A stretch of 64,000 nt of DNA. Source: Macrostomum hystrix. Taxonomy: Eukaryota > Platyhelminthes > Macrostomidae. Position numbers and translations under genes: made by a program. Below are positions 10,790 to 22,384 of this stretch, piece after piece. The stretch covers positions 14,886,001 through 14,950,000 of the forward strand of contig CATNEN010000003.1 of NCBI GenBank assembly GCA_950097015.1. The letters run 5' to 3'. Under the pieces are notes generated by a model. That model had not been told where the DNA came from. It was given only the letters and a program-made list of their open reading frames with translations, and did no database searches. How positions within the stretch are numbered: position 1 is the stretch's first letter; each line of letters opens with the position of its first letter.

Positions 10790-12589
10790 ATCGAGTGTCA
10801 GTATCTCGAAATCGATTTGAATCTGATCTTAGTAGGGATTAGGAATGCGGATGGAATCAGGAAACTGTTTTTTTATAAGCTAGACTTGCTTTCTCGACGC
10901 AAGAAAAGCAATAGCTTCTCGCTCGAATTTGATTGGCCAGGAAGCTGTGTGTATAATCTTCTTGCCTCATTGGTCGATTCTTGCACTTGTAGACCTCGAC
11001 TTTGTATCCGCATGACTTCATCGTGCATAGAGATGTCTGAGTGATTTAATTAATTGTCGACTGTCACTTAAAATCTTGCGTCGATGACCTTGTCCTTCTG
11101 CGAGATTAGCAACTAGCTGCCGATATGTATCGAAAAACTCATATTAATTTGTATCCTAGGATTTTATAAATAAGGGAACCATGTTTCAACAAATGATGTC
11201 AGGAAACATGCAGGGATTATCTCCCGTTTTCCCTGGATTAGCTCAAAATGAGAGGCCTAGCTCCATCCATTTGATGCTAGTTTTTGAAGTTTCATGCAGA
11301 CCATTTAGAATCTAGATCCTCTTCTCGATCGGGACTCATTTAAAACAAATCATGAGTTTGAAGCTGATTGATGAATATCGAGCAACCCTGCAGGCTATTA
11401 TAGCGGCAATTTTACTAGAAATCAGAAGTCCAATGCAGATTAGACCGATGTCATTTTCAGATGCATTATCTGGGAAGAAATCTCTCGCAGACGAAAAAAC
11501 AAAAAACGCTCTACTTTAGAGATTAAACGAAGATTTAAGAGTCTCGTAGTTAGTTAAACCAAGTTTTCGTGGTTTTGGTATTCAATTCATTCCTTTCGAT
11601 TTCAGCTGTAAGATGCAATTTACCAGTATAACAGTATAATAAAGTAGATGCACTTTAAAATTGATTTGACCAATCGCAATGAAAATCATGGGCTAAATTT
11701 TCCGCTCAATCCGATGAAACAACTTCTACGAGCATAGAATCACAAAACACCGCCATCGTATAGACATCTCGTCGATTCTCGTCGTCGCGATCTGGGCCAT
11801 AGGTCGAATTAGGTCACAAATCACTAGAAATAAACAAAAGTAAATAAAACTAATTCCGTAGAATTTTTTTTCATTTTTTAATAATAAAACTTTCAATCAC
11901 TTTGTTAGTTTTATAGAGAAGAAGTGAAGGATTAGCGTGCAACTTTACAATGTCCTTGATTAACCGAATTCTCCCATGAAATAAACTTGAAAAAAAACGT
12001 TCCTTAACTTTAGAGTAAAAAACTGGAATTCGGATTATTGAGAAACGTGCTCAGGGCACTCAAGTTCTTGAAAAAAGAAGAGTTCTGGCTTCTTCAGGTC
12101 TCTAATTGCAATTCTGAGACCTAAGGTAGAAGTTCATCGAACTGACGCTATTTTAATGAGAAAATTTCTTTGACAAAAAAACCGACCGCTTACTCATGGT
12201 ACTGTCATTAACAACACGAAAGGTGAACAGGACTGTGAAAGCTCAGAAACTGCTACGAATAAACAACGGCGCTATTAAACGTATTTTTTAACGATGGAGT
12301 GCTTGAAATTTACTGGTATTGATAAGTAAAAATTACAGCAATGCTATGTGTACTGTCATGATGATAATCTAATGTTGTAAGTAAAAATATTTAGTGGTTA
12401 TAACCGAAAAAATATTCCTTATTGAAATCTTATGTCTTTTTTAATTTGACTGGTTAAACAAAAATGAGTAAAATGGAGGTTTTGAAAAAACCTTTGACGT
12501 CTCTTTAAAGCGTTTCATCTGTCTCAAATTTTGAGAACATCAATTGCTAGTTATGTTTAAAGGGGGACCTGGAATATAGGTAATCTCTA
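10790..12589. other. Spacer with a family D MITE fragment
   Basis: No gene is recognised. Sequence at about 11660-11810 resembles one arm of the family D MITEs: CGCTCAATCCGATGAAA, a degraded CACAAAACACCGCCATCG, and CTCGTCGATTCTCGTCG. The rest is AT-rich and unassigned. Confidence 0.5.
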
Positions 12590-13030
12590 CTCTGTCTCAT
12601 CCTTCCCGTGTTTTATCTCTCTTTTGTCCCAACTCTCCCGTGTCTCATCCCTCCCCTGTCTCTCTCCCCTGTCCAATCTCTTCCGTGTATCATCTCTGCC
12701 CTGTCTTGTCTCTCCCCAGCCTCATCTCCCCAGCCTCATCTCCCCAGCCTCATCTCGCCAGCCTCATTTCCCCTGTCTCATCCCTTCCCTGTCTCATCCC
12801 TCCCCTGTCTCTCTCCCCTGTCCAATCTCTTCCGTGTATCATCTCTGCCCTGTCTTGTCTCTCCCCAGCCTCATCTCCCCAGCCTCATCTCGCCAGCCTC
12901 ATCTCCCCTGTCTCATCCCTTCCCTGTCTCATCTCTCCCCTGTCTTATCTCTTCCCTGTATTATCTCTCTGTCTTAACTCGTATTATCTCTCCCTTATCT
13001 CATCTATTCACACCCAATTCACTGTCTTCC
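12590..13030 (+). repeat. Minisatellite, unit near TCTCATCTCTCCCCTG
   Basis: Imperfect units of 16-18 bp with variants CTCATCCCTCCCCTGT and CAGCCTCATCTCCC, organised in a longer duplicated block: the segment at about 12644-12740 recurs at about 12795-12890. The same unit family appears at 13.64, 42.3 and 53.6 kb. Confidence 0.9.
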
Positions 13031-13214
13031 TTTGTATTATTTCTTCAATTCGCTTAATTTCATAATGGTACCACCACCCCACCACCCCCTGCTTAAATCA
13101 CTCGGATTAAAATTATTGTCTCAAACGATTGAAAACCACTCGAGAAAAAATATTTCTGAAAAAAAGGTTTGAAGAGAAAAATCTTTTACCAAAGCGAGTT
13201 AGTGACGCAAGTTT

Positions 13215-14412
13215 TCACACCTCCTTGGCTCTGTTAAGCCTCACGGCGGCTCGACCAATCGCGGCATTCAAAACTAGGGCTCCGGTGCCGATAAGAGAAC
13301 GAGCTCGGCTCCGATTGGCCCGGTTCGTCGAGGCGTGGTTGTACACCGTTGGAGATTGCTTACCATTCTCTATGGGCAGCACAGGTGTTCCACCAGCCGC
13401 CGTCTTCATCTTGTACTCCAGAAGACTGTCGTTTTCCTTGTCTTCTTCTGGTGCTGCTGCTTTCTTCATCGCTATCTTTGAGCTAGCTTTGCTTTCTTTG
13501 GTGATGCCCGTCGAGTCGTGCAGAATGGTAGAAACGACTCGGGACCCGTTTACTTCGGCCATAAATGTCTGCGGATATTGATTGATTGATTAGAATTATT
13601 GCAACATATGCCCTGTGTGCCCAATTTAGGATCTCTCGACCCAAGGGAGAGATGAGACTCAGGAGAGATGAGACACGGGAGGGCTAAGGCACGGGAGAGA
13701 TGAGAGGCGGGATACGGGGCAGAGCTAGTTGATCTGTGAAACTCACCTCGTACTTCCCTTCGTTAATCTTTCGCACCAGTCGGACCCTGCGGCCCTGACT
13801 GTCTATGGCAAACTCCGGCCAAGCCTCATAGCTGTCAGCAGTGGCCGCGGAGTAGGAGCGTCTCAGTAGGGCTTGTGAGCGACGCTTAATTGGCGTAGTT
13901 GCGTAATAGGCTATCAGATCGACAACCTGCTTGAATCGACGACTTGAGTACAGGTAGTATCCATCGCTGCTTTCCTTAACTAGATAGTGCTTCACACTAG
14001 AAGCAGTCTGTTCCTTGCAAGATTGTCTACCTAGACTAATTCTAGACAGAAGATTAAATATCGAGGCTCGCTTGCCATTTGAGTCGTTGGCATCCCTCAC
14101 AATGCTAATAGCATATCGTTCTGGCCTACTGTGACACGGTCTTAGCAGGTAAGTTCCGCTTGAATAGTTTCCGTTCTGCAGCAGGTCGTTGGCTTGATCC
14201 CTGGTACAGTCGATCCAGCAGTCCAACGATTCTGCGGCTTCTGTAATTGAGAAATGCAGCATCGTGTCTCGCGGTGGCAGCGGCGGCGGCGGCGTCTGCT
14301 GAGCCGTCTTAGACATCCGGGTGCTCAGGATCACAATTGCCCTACACCGATAGTCGATCATCGACGTTGGCCTTGGTGGCAGCTTCGGTGGAATTTCATC
14401 GTCCTTGTCCAT
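13215..14412 (-). CDS. SH2-domain adaptor-like protein
   Basis: Two exons on minus: 14412-13747 and 13568-13215, joined at GAG^GTGAGT and CCGCAG^ACA in phase 0, giving 339 residues. The N-terminus has two proline-rich SH3-ligand-like stretches (PPKLPPRP at 8-15 and PPPPLPPRD at 41-49). An SH2 domain follows at about 66-175. It starts with the tryptophan of CWIDCT, has the phosphotyrosine-binding arginine in GTYLLRP (Arg91), then YAISIVRD and the KHYLVKES strand. After it comes RLVRKINEGKYE and a basic, low-complexity tail without a kinase domain. SH2 adaptors bind phosphotyrosine in receptor or cytoskeletal signalling; the family of this one is not recognised. The tail exon could have alternatives. 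Confidence 0.75.
13636..13720 (-). repeat. Minisatellite fragment in the SH2 gene intron
   Basis: A few units of AGAGATGAGACACGGG, the reverse complement of the 12.6-kb minisatellite unit, inside the 178-bp intron of the SH2 gene. Confidence 0.8.
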
Positions 14413-16419
14413 GATGGATGATTGCTTTCAAAACGCCGCTCGTATTTTCTTAGTAAATACCTATAAGAACTGTTCTAGAACCATTGGAATTTGTTGGTGT
14501 TTCCGTTTAAACTAGAAAATTTCTGCTATATAAAATGCGTCATTAGATTACATTTTACATTTGACTGTGTAAACACTATACAGTTAGCATAGGACCCATA
14601 GTGTCACAGCCAGCAATCAACAGGTCAGTATTTGGCTGACATATCAATGTCGTTTGATCTATGAAACTTGAGAGAGAGAGAGAGACTGACTAATCGTTTG
14701 ATTCCAACACAGCTACAAGGTTTCTGCAGTTTGTTTACAGAATTAACTAGATTAACACAGTCGAGATCGAGTCCTGTACTGCACAGCTTGTGTGTCGTCA
14801 GTGGATGAAGATCAATGTATTTGCATAGGGGTATAACTCGCGCTTCCAATCGTTTATGCTACGATAATGAACAAATAGACTGTTAGTTATTGTTCTTTCC
14901 GTGAGAGGATTTATGCTTCGCGTTTTGTTATTTGAAAAAGAGCAGAAAGCACAAATTCATATACTTCCTTTCGTTTGAAGGAAAATACTGGTCAAGTAGT
15001 ATAATTATTTACATCCTTCGTGTTGAAAAAGATGTAAGCAAATTTTTGCTAATAGGAGAATAGAGCAAAGTAGAAAGGATGAGAAGGTGCAGAGAAGAGT
15101 GAGTGAAAGCTTTGGTACGGACTTAGGAGGTCATATTAAAGCATCATTATATAAACACTAATCATTATAAAATCAAAATGCTAATTAACAGTAGAACTAC
15201 CAAGGGGCCCCTGACAATTTTTTGTGCTGCACCCGAACGGAGCAACGCAAGCACACGAAACTCAAGAACATAGACCAATTTTGTCCCAGCAGAAAAATTT
15301 TCAGACCGTCGAGATATTCAATGTTTCTGGCCGAAGGTCAGATTTTTCCAATCAGCGCTAGTGTATTTCATACACCCATGTACACGAATTTGCACTGCGC
15401 CTCAGTGCGGCCTTGCCAGGCCTTCAAAATTTATCAGCATGTCACCCGAGTGTGCCTGCATCATCTCCGTCTTCGGTGGTCACCTCACCTACCTTTATCT
15501 AGACGGATTTGCTGGACCTTCAAAGGCTGCAACAGGTGGAACTAGGCCACTATGGACACCCTGACGCGAATTTCTCCAATCTCACTGATCAAGCCTAAAT
15601 ATTAGGGCATCTCAACCACAGGACACCATCGTCTAGTCTGTCAACCAATCAGTCACCAGCCAACGCTGTTAGCATTCAGGCGCTGCCAAAAAATTTCATG
15701 GGGGGGCGAAACGCCTTGGTATAAAAATTCACCTTGGCGATATACACAAGGTGATATATATAAAGATTCATTCACCTTGGCGGCAAAATGGCTTGATAGT
15801 CCTACTGTAAAAAGCGCATTGCCAACTGAACAACTATCAAGGCGTCAATTTAAAAAATTGACGTCACAAAAATATGTTTCCATAAATGATTATTCTCTAT
15901 TTTTATCTTTATAAAGCCACAATTATTTATAAGTTCTTCATCGCATTGTTCTAAACTATTGAGAAACCGATTTAAAACTCACCCTAGACACACTACATGT
16001 CCGCTCTTCAATATTTCAGAAACTTTTAGCTCCAGTTTAAGTCGGTTTTTATTGTTTGAAATACACAGAAACTGGGCGGTACATTCCGCTTGTATCCACA
16101 CAGGGCCGATTCCTACTGAGAAACACCCACCTACCTAAAATAGAAGCTGTATAGACGGCTATTGTACTGACAAGAGCCTACTAAATCATAGCCGACGTGC
16201 TTTGGAGGCCACAACAATGCTAGCGCGTATCGTCTGTGCTCAATATCTAATTTTTCTGCTCCAACCAGTTTTATTAATATCATCGTCTCTCTTACCTTTC
16301 TATCTCTCCTCTGTCTCTCTGTATTTAATTATCTACAATTTTCTTTTCAGACTTCGAAGGTGCATATAATAAATAATCAAGTGCTCTTTCTTGACGTTAG
16401 TCATTTTCAACCAGTCGCG
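14413..16419. other. Spacer with no recognised gene
   Basis: Upstream of both the SH2 gene (-) and the otopetrin gene (+), so it probably holds both promoters, but I cannot place them. An AG acceptor after a T-rich tract at about 16350, preceding the otopetrin ATG, suggests a 5' UTR intron or a spliced leader site. Short open frames at 15.2-15.6 kb show no family resemblance. Confidence 0.4.
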
Positions 16420-19400
16420 ATGTCTGCCAAAATGAACGATGCGCCGTGGAGGAAGCGACGAAAACCAATTTCCCGAACAACAACAAGAAAAAGAAGGTGA
16501 GATTTACAAATAAATAAATATATTTTAATCCTTTCAATTTCTGAAAGCTATAAGTCACGAAGTCCACAAAGTACATGCTTCACATAACCAAGATTGTACA
16601 TGTTTCACATAACCAATATTGTACATGTTTCACATAACCAATATTGTACATGTTTCACATAACCAATATTGTACATGTTTCACATAACCAATATTGTACA
16701 TGTTTCACATAACCAATATTGTACATGTTTCACATAACCAATATTGTACATGTTTCACATAACCAAGATTGAATACACATTAAGTAGGCTATCTCAAACT
16801 CTACTTTGCTTTGACTGACTTTTACGTAGCTAATCTAGTATATATTCACGATACTAACCCATACTTAAATTAAGTAAATGACAAAATTCAAACAAAAACA
16901 TTTCAGTCGTCAACCAAGTCACTTAGCGTTCTCAGCAAGCTCAGACGGTTCAACTCTACATTCAATTCTGCAATCGCTGCTAACTCTCTATAGTTTATTG
17001 GCACTCACGCTTGGTGTTGTGGTGCCAATTAGTGACGCACTGGCTAAACCCGTGGCGCATGCCGACCATCGACAGGTTTGTAGCCAATCAGAATCGTTGA
17101 ATTACTGCCAGTACTCTAGGTGAGAGGGTTCTAACCAATAGGAGAGGACGCAGGGTAGCGAAGCTCATGGGAAAGAGCGTGAGAGGGTTCTAGCCAATCG
17201 GAGAGGACGCGGGGTAGCGAAGTTCATGGAAAAGGGGTGAGAGGGTTCTAGCCAATCGGAGAAGAGGCAGAGTATTGAATGGGAAAAGGAACACGGCAGT
17301 CTTCTATTTTTCTCACATTTCAGCTATTCTACATCTTTATGCATTCCGTTGGCCTAATTGGTATAGTGTACATGAACTGTCTTATCTCTTACTATGGCAG
17401 CAAGGCTAGTAAAAATAGCAAGACTGGTCATCTAGATGATCTTGCATCGCCATGTGGTGTCACCACCGTCACGACTGTGAAGTACTTTCCAGCTATATCT
17501 AGCCAAATTAATAATACGGCTTCTGCCGATACAACGAATGACGAAGCGGAAAGGCCGGCGACATTGGCCATAGAAGCTGATGATGACGTCATCATTCCAG
17601 ACTCTTCCGTAACGGTTGAGGGCGTTGAAGAGCCCGAAGAAGAGGTTCGTAGACCAAAAAATTTAGTGCACCGATTTATCGAGCGTCTGAGAAGAGGAAG
17701 TAGACAGATGACCGATTTGCGCCGGGCTAGACGTGAGATCTCGAAGCAGAAGAGGCGTTTAACAGCTTGTAAGTTCACGTACCCTCACCTTTGTGCGTTA
17801 TTTATCTTTTAGAAAGTTTTTACATCAAATCGTGTACTTAGATAGTCAAATATTATAAGCTGTTGGTCTTATCTTGTTATAGGTCTAATCATGTACCATT
17901 ATCGTTGAATCTTGTACCATCATCGTCGAATCTTGTACCATCATCGTCGAATCTTGTACCATCATCGTCGAATCTTGTACCATCATCGTCGAATCTTGTA
18001 CCATCATCGTTAAATCTTGTACCAATTATCGTCGAATCTTCTTGTACCATTTTCTTCAAATCTTGTACCATAATTGTCCGATCTTGTACCATCATGGTTG
18101 AATCTTCTTGTACCATCATGGTTGAATCTTCTAGTACCATCATGGTTGAATCTTCTTGTACCATCATGGTTGAATCTTCTTGTACCATCATGGTTGAATC
18201 TTCTTGTACCATCAAGGTTGAATCTTCTTGTACCATCATGCTTGAATCTTCTTTTACCATCATGGTTGAATCTTCTTGTACCATCATGGTTGAATCTTCT
18301 TGTACCATCATGGTTGAATCTTCTTTTACCATCATGGTTGAATCTTTTTGTACCATCATGGTTGAATCTTCTTGTACCATCATGGTTGAATCTTCTTTTA
18401 CCATCATGGTTGAATCTTCTTGTACCATCATGGTTGAATCTTCTTTTACCATCATGGTTGAATCTTCTTTTACCATCATGCTTGAATCTTCTTTTACCAT
18501 CATGCTTGAATCTTATTGTACCATAATTGTCCAATATTGTACCACCATCGTCGAATCTGGTACCATCATCGTCGAATCTTGTACCACCATCATTGAATGT
18601 TTTACCATAAATCGTCAAATCTTGTACACCATCATCCTTGAATCTTGTACCATCATCGCTGAAACTTTTACCATCATTGTCGAATCGTGTACCATCATTG
18701 TCGAATATTGTAGCATCATCGTCAAATCTTGTACCATCATCCTTGAATCTTGTACCAATTATCGTTGAATCTTCTTGTACCATCATCGTCAAATACTGTA
18801 CCATAATTGTCCAATCTTGTACCACCATCGTTGATTCTTGTATCATTATTGTCGAATTTTGTACCATGATCGTTAAATCTTGTCCCAATCTAAGAATAAA
18901 ATATATTTATAGTTGAATCATTCCGAGCAGGAGATATCTATAAAATAATCTTATTCCTCTATGCTCATTCCCAGATCCGGATGCATCAGCGGTTGGTGAT
19001 CAGTGGAGAATATTGTGGTCAGCCGCTGGAGTTAATCTTTACCTCAGATTTGGTGCAATAAGTGAGTAGCATTACAGCTAGTGTTGAATTTAAGTTCAAA
19101 GTTAATAGCGGTAGTTCATTAAACAATTATCGCACTGTTCAATGATCAGTTTTTGGCTTCGGCGTCATGGCTCACATTGGCTTCAAGATCGTTGACGCCC
19201 TTCGTAGGCAAGGCAGCGAGCGCTGCTTTGGTCCGTGGTTTCTGCCTAGGCACATCATCGACCTGCTCTTCATTTTGGTGCAGACCTACTTCCTATTTAA
19301 GCACCACAAGGTTATACATTATAAAATTATTGAACTGCTTCTATAGAAATCGACTAATCAATTGAACTCTATAATAATAAAAACAATCGAATTTCAGGTG

Positions 19401-21176
19401 ACAATCAACACGCAGAGGTCGCTGGTTCGCTTCTTTTTAATTCACCTCGCCGTCACAAACTTGTGCATCTGGATTAAGACGGTGATCTACGAAATAAAAG
19501 CAGGTCTGGCTGGATCCGCAGTCAAGAAGTTGAGTAAATCTGTCGCTGTAGCGGTTAACTTTACATCAGCTAGCTATAGCCAGTACATCAGCACCGCTAA
19601 ACTATTGAACTCGACAGAGTTCTTCACTCTGGACAAACTGCTCCAACCGTTTTTATTTAACGCGAGTACAGGTGAGCTGATTCAAAAGTTATATTGCTCA
19701 CCTGAGAAATCGACCTTGATTCACCTGAGAAATCGACCTTGACTCACATGAGAAATCGACATTGATTCACCTGAGAAATCGACCTTGATTCACCTCAGAA
19801 ATCGACCTTGATTCACCTCACAAATCGACCTTGATTCACCTCAGAAATCGACCTTGATTCACCTCACAAATCGACCTTGATTCACCTCAGAAATCGACCT
19901 TGATTCAACTCAGAAATCTACCTTGATTCAACTCACAAATCGACCTTGATTCACCTCACAAATCGACCTTAATCAATCTTGATTCACCTAAAAAATCAGC
20001 ATTGATTCACCTCGGGAATCTAAATTGGTTCACGTTGCAAATCAGCATTAGTTTAACTCCAGTATTGTTACCATAGACTATTATTCTGGTCAAACGGTTT
20101 TAGGCAACGCAACTAGCACTGGTGATTCCTCCTGTTCTGGTCGTCAAGCAATTAACAAGGACTCGCCATCGGTAAAGCTTGGTCCCTACCTGTACCCATG
20201 CGCTGTTGAGTATGGCCTTATCTGCGCAGCCATTTGCTACAAGTTCTTCACTAACGTTGGCAACACAGAGGGCGCCACGCCCATCACTGGACTGGCGGCA
20301 CCGCACGCCTCAGGCACTGCCGCAATCATCCCGCGGACCACGACCTGTCACAAGTCGCATCGAGGCCTATTCGGCGGTCTTATTGTCACCATCTGCGTCC
20401 TAGTACCAATGGTCAGCTTGATAATAATGCAGCAGGGCAACAGTGAACAGAAAGATCTGCATGTGATTGCCATGCTGGTCATAGAGACTCTGGTTCTAGC
20501 CTGTACCACTGTAGTTGCGCTTGTTGGCGCCGCAATCGCTATTCGTCAGCTGAAACTATTCAAAATTGAACATCACGAAGCGTTCGATGTGAATCTATTA
20601 TTCGTCGGTCTGGCTGGCATTGTCTGCTACAGCCTGTTTGTAGTGATCTCGGTTGGAGCTTGCATGGTGACGCCACCAACTGACCAGCACGCGGGCTGCC
20701 AATGGGGTGGCACTCGTCAAGCTCAGATCAACCAGCTATCCGGATTAAAAGCCCTAGCCGACTTAACCCAGTCTGTGGCTCAAACACTATTCATAATGCA
20801 GGCTATTCAACGAAAGATAACGCGATCGTTGGCAGAGAAAATGGAAAAACCGGGTCGCGGCATCACAGCCGCTCTGCTCATCTCAAATCTGGCGATGTGG
20901 ATTGCATCCGTGTTCGAATTTCAACGCGACGTCGGTCAGGATTTCTTGGACTACTATTTCGGCGTCATGCCCTGGAGCATCATCCAGTTGATCTTTCAAC
21001 CGTTGATCATATTTTATCGGTTTCATTCTACAGTGTGCCTGTCTGAAATCTGGGTGCACAGCTACAAGATTGGCAGTCACCTGCTGCACGAACACGAAGA
21101 CTCGAAGCCTCGTCGACGTAGGAAGAAGTTCAGTTTAAAAAGTGTCAAAAGGGGTCAGACAGGCAGTAATTTATAA
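16420..21176 (+). CDS. Otopetrin-type proton channel
   Basis: Seven exons with matching phases: 16420-16496, 16907-17075, 17324-17768, 18975-19061, 19150-19310, 19398-19671 and 20104-21176 (TAA), 761 residues. Otopetrins are 12-TM dimeric proton channels of the plasma membrane. Family blocks are SAAGVNLYLRFGAI then FGFGVMAHIGFKIVD, IIDLLFILVQTYFLF, RFFLIHLAVTNLCIWIKT, PYLYPCAVEYGLICAAI, and near residue 706 IIFYRFHSTVCLSEIW. The N-terminal exon is Arg/Lys-rich. The third exon carries a long loop that is acidic (EGVEEPEEE) then basic. Sequons (NAT, NFT, NST) lie in the segment between exons 6 and 7. The C-terminus is a basic tail. The first exon is assigned only by phase and ATG and could be wrong; the rest is secure. 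Confidence 0.9.
16565..16770 (+). repeat. 25-bp minisatellite in otopetrin intron 1
   Basis: About eight near-identical copies of a 25-bp unit with core TTTCACATAACCAATATTG. The end copies carry an AAGATT variant. Confidence 0.95.
17115..17275 (+). repeat. About 60-bp tandem repeat, three copies, in otopetrin intron 2
   Basis: Three imperfect copies start with GAGAGGGTTCTAGCCAATCG and continue through GGTAGCGAAG. The repeat spans most of the intron between exons 2 and 3. Confidence 0.85.
17880..18895 (+). repeat. 21/24-bp minisatellite in otopetrin intron 3
   Basis: About 1 kb. The outer parts use a 21-bp unit (CTTGTACCATCATCGTCGAAT). The central part (about 18090-18515) uses a 24-bp version (TTGTACCATCATGGTTGAATC plus TTC). 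Unit lengths are multiples of three, so long repeat frames are open on both strands, but no gene is implied. Confidence 0.95.
19690..20040 (+). repeat. 23-bp minisatellite in otopetrin intron 6
   Basis: About 15 copies of TTGATTCACCTCAGAAATCG plus ACC, with CACAAATC variants. It ends about 60 bp before the last exon. Confidence 0.93.
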
Positions 21177-22384
21177 ATGAGTTGAAACAAGAAGGAACAA
21201 TGATTTATGGAGTATTTCTTACTGGTGTTTTCGTTTCTTTCAAATTATTCGCTTCGCTTTAAACAAGTTAGTATTTCTCATTTACTTTAAGCAACAAATT
21301 TTAGCCAGTCATGAAATCTTTTCAAACGCTTTCTGTGTTAACCTGCTCAGAGGAACATTGACAATTAGTCGACATGTCTACATAATAGCATTTGATACTT
21401 CGTAACAACACATACTTTCGATTTCTAATCACTAGGAACGTCATTCTTTTTAGTAAATTTGTATGACATGCATCTGTGACGCAGAACATCGATCATTGCA
21501 AGTTAAACTAGGAACATAAAATATTAGTTTCCATTCCTTAGAAACACGATACTCTCTGTTAAATGTACTTTTAATTGATCCTGCACAGTTGTTACAAATA
21601 AAAACTGTAAAGAGACAATTTATAAAATATATCAGTACACTCAAAGAAAAAATTATCAAACTTAAAAGTTCAGTTTTCTGTGCATAGCTCATTTTTCCAT
21701 CTGCTGTTCTCATAGGCCGCCAAAGTCAACTTAACGCTTATAAGCGACAAAATTTTGTGTTCCGTTAAATTGTTACAATTCTACTAAATAAATAAACAAA
21801 ATAGCTTGTGAGTACTTGAGGATACTACAATTTCTATTACCCGATTTTCGTAAAAGAAGGCCTATTTTCTTGTGCTGCTCGAAAAATATCAGTAAAAATG
21901 TTATGTTTTAGCTACTTTTAATCTATCCTAGAGTTACGTAATATAGCCTTTTGCAAGCTAATAGAGACTAACGAGCAAGCAGTTTCATCCACAGATTCTA
22001 TAATATGATTTATGGAGTTTTCTCGGTTCTTATATTCTATATTACAGGTAATATAGAATCTGTGGTTTCATCCAAGATAGCTAAAACGCATGCTTTTCGA
22101 GCCTCACTGCTATAGTTGTCTATGGTAAAAAGTGTGTCAAACCGACAGGCAAAATTTAATTACTTTTGTAGTACGATAAAAGCGGTCTTTCGCGTCCCTA
22201 TAATTTAACCTAAAAAATTGGTTAAACTCAAAATGTCTATGGTCGTTAAGCTATAATATTGAAAATAGAGTTGTATTTAGAACAAGTATAAATGCAAGTT
22301 TATATAAACAACTAAACAAATTACAATATTTCTAACAAGTAAAACAGGTTATTTTCCGTAAATGTCATGCAAAATATCAAAATG
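21177..22384. other. Spacer with no recognised gene
   Basis: 3' flank of the otopetrin gene. AT-rich. A small inverted/direct repeat of ACAGATTCTATA with TATAGAATCTGT flanks about 21990-22065. No coding sequence is recognised. Confidence 0.4.

Noticed and set aside
12608-13065. Three overlapping Ser/Pro/Leu-rich open frames
   Set aside because: Minisatellite; all three frames are open, the mark of a repeat rather than of coding selection.
16565-16770. CRISPR-like array
   Set aside because: Contiguous 25-bp units without unique spacers in a eukaryotic intron; a minisatellite.
17863-18888. Long repetitive open frames on both strands
   Set aside because: Shadows of the 21/24-bp minisatellite in an otopetrin intron.
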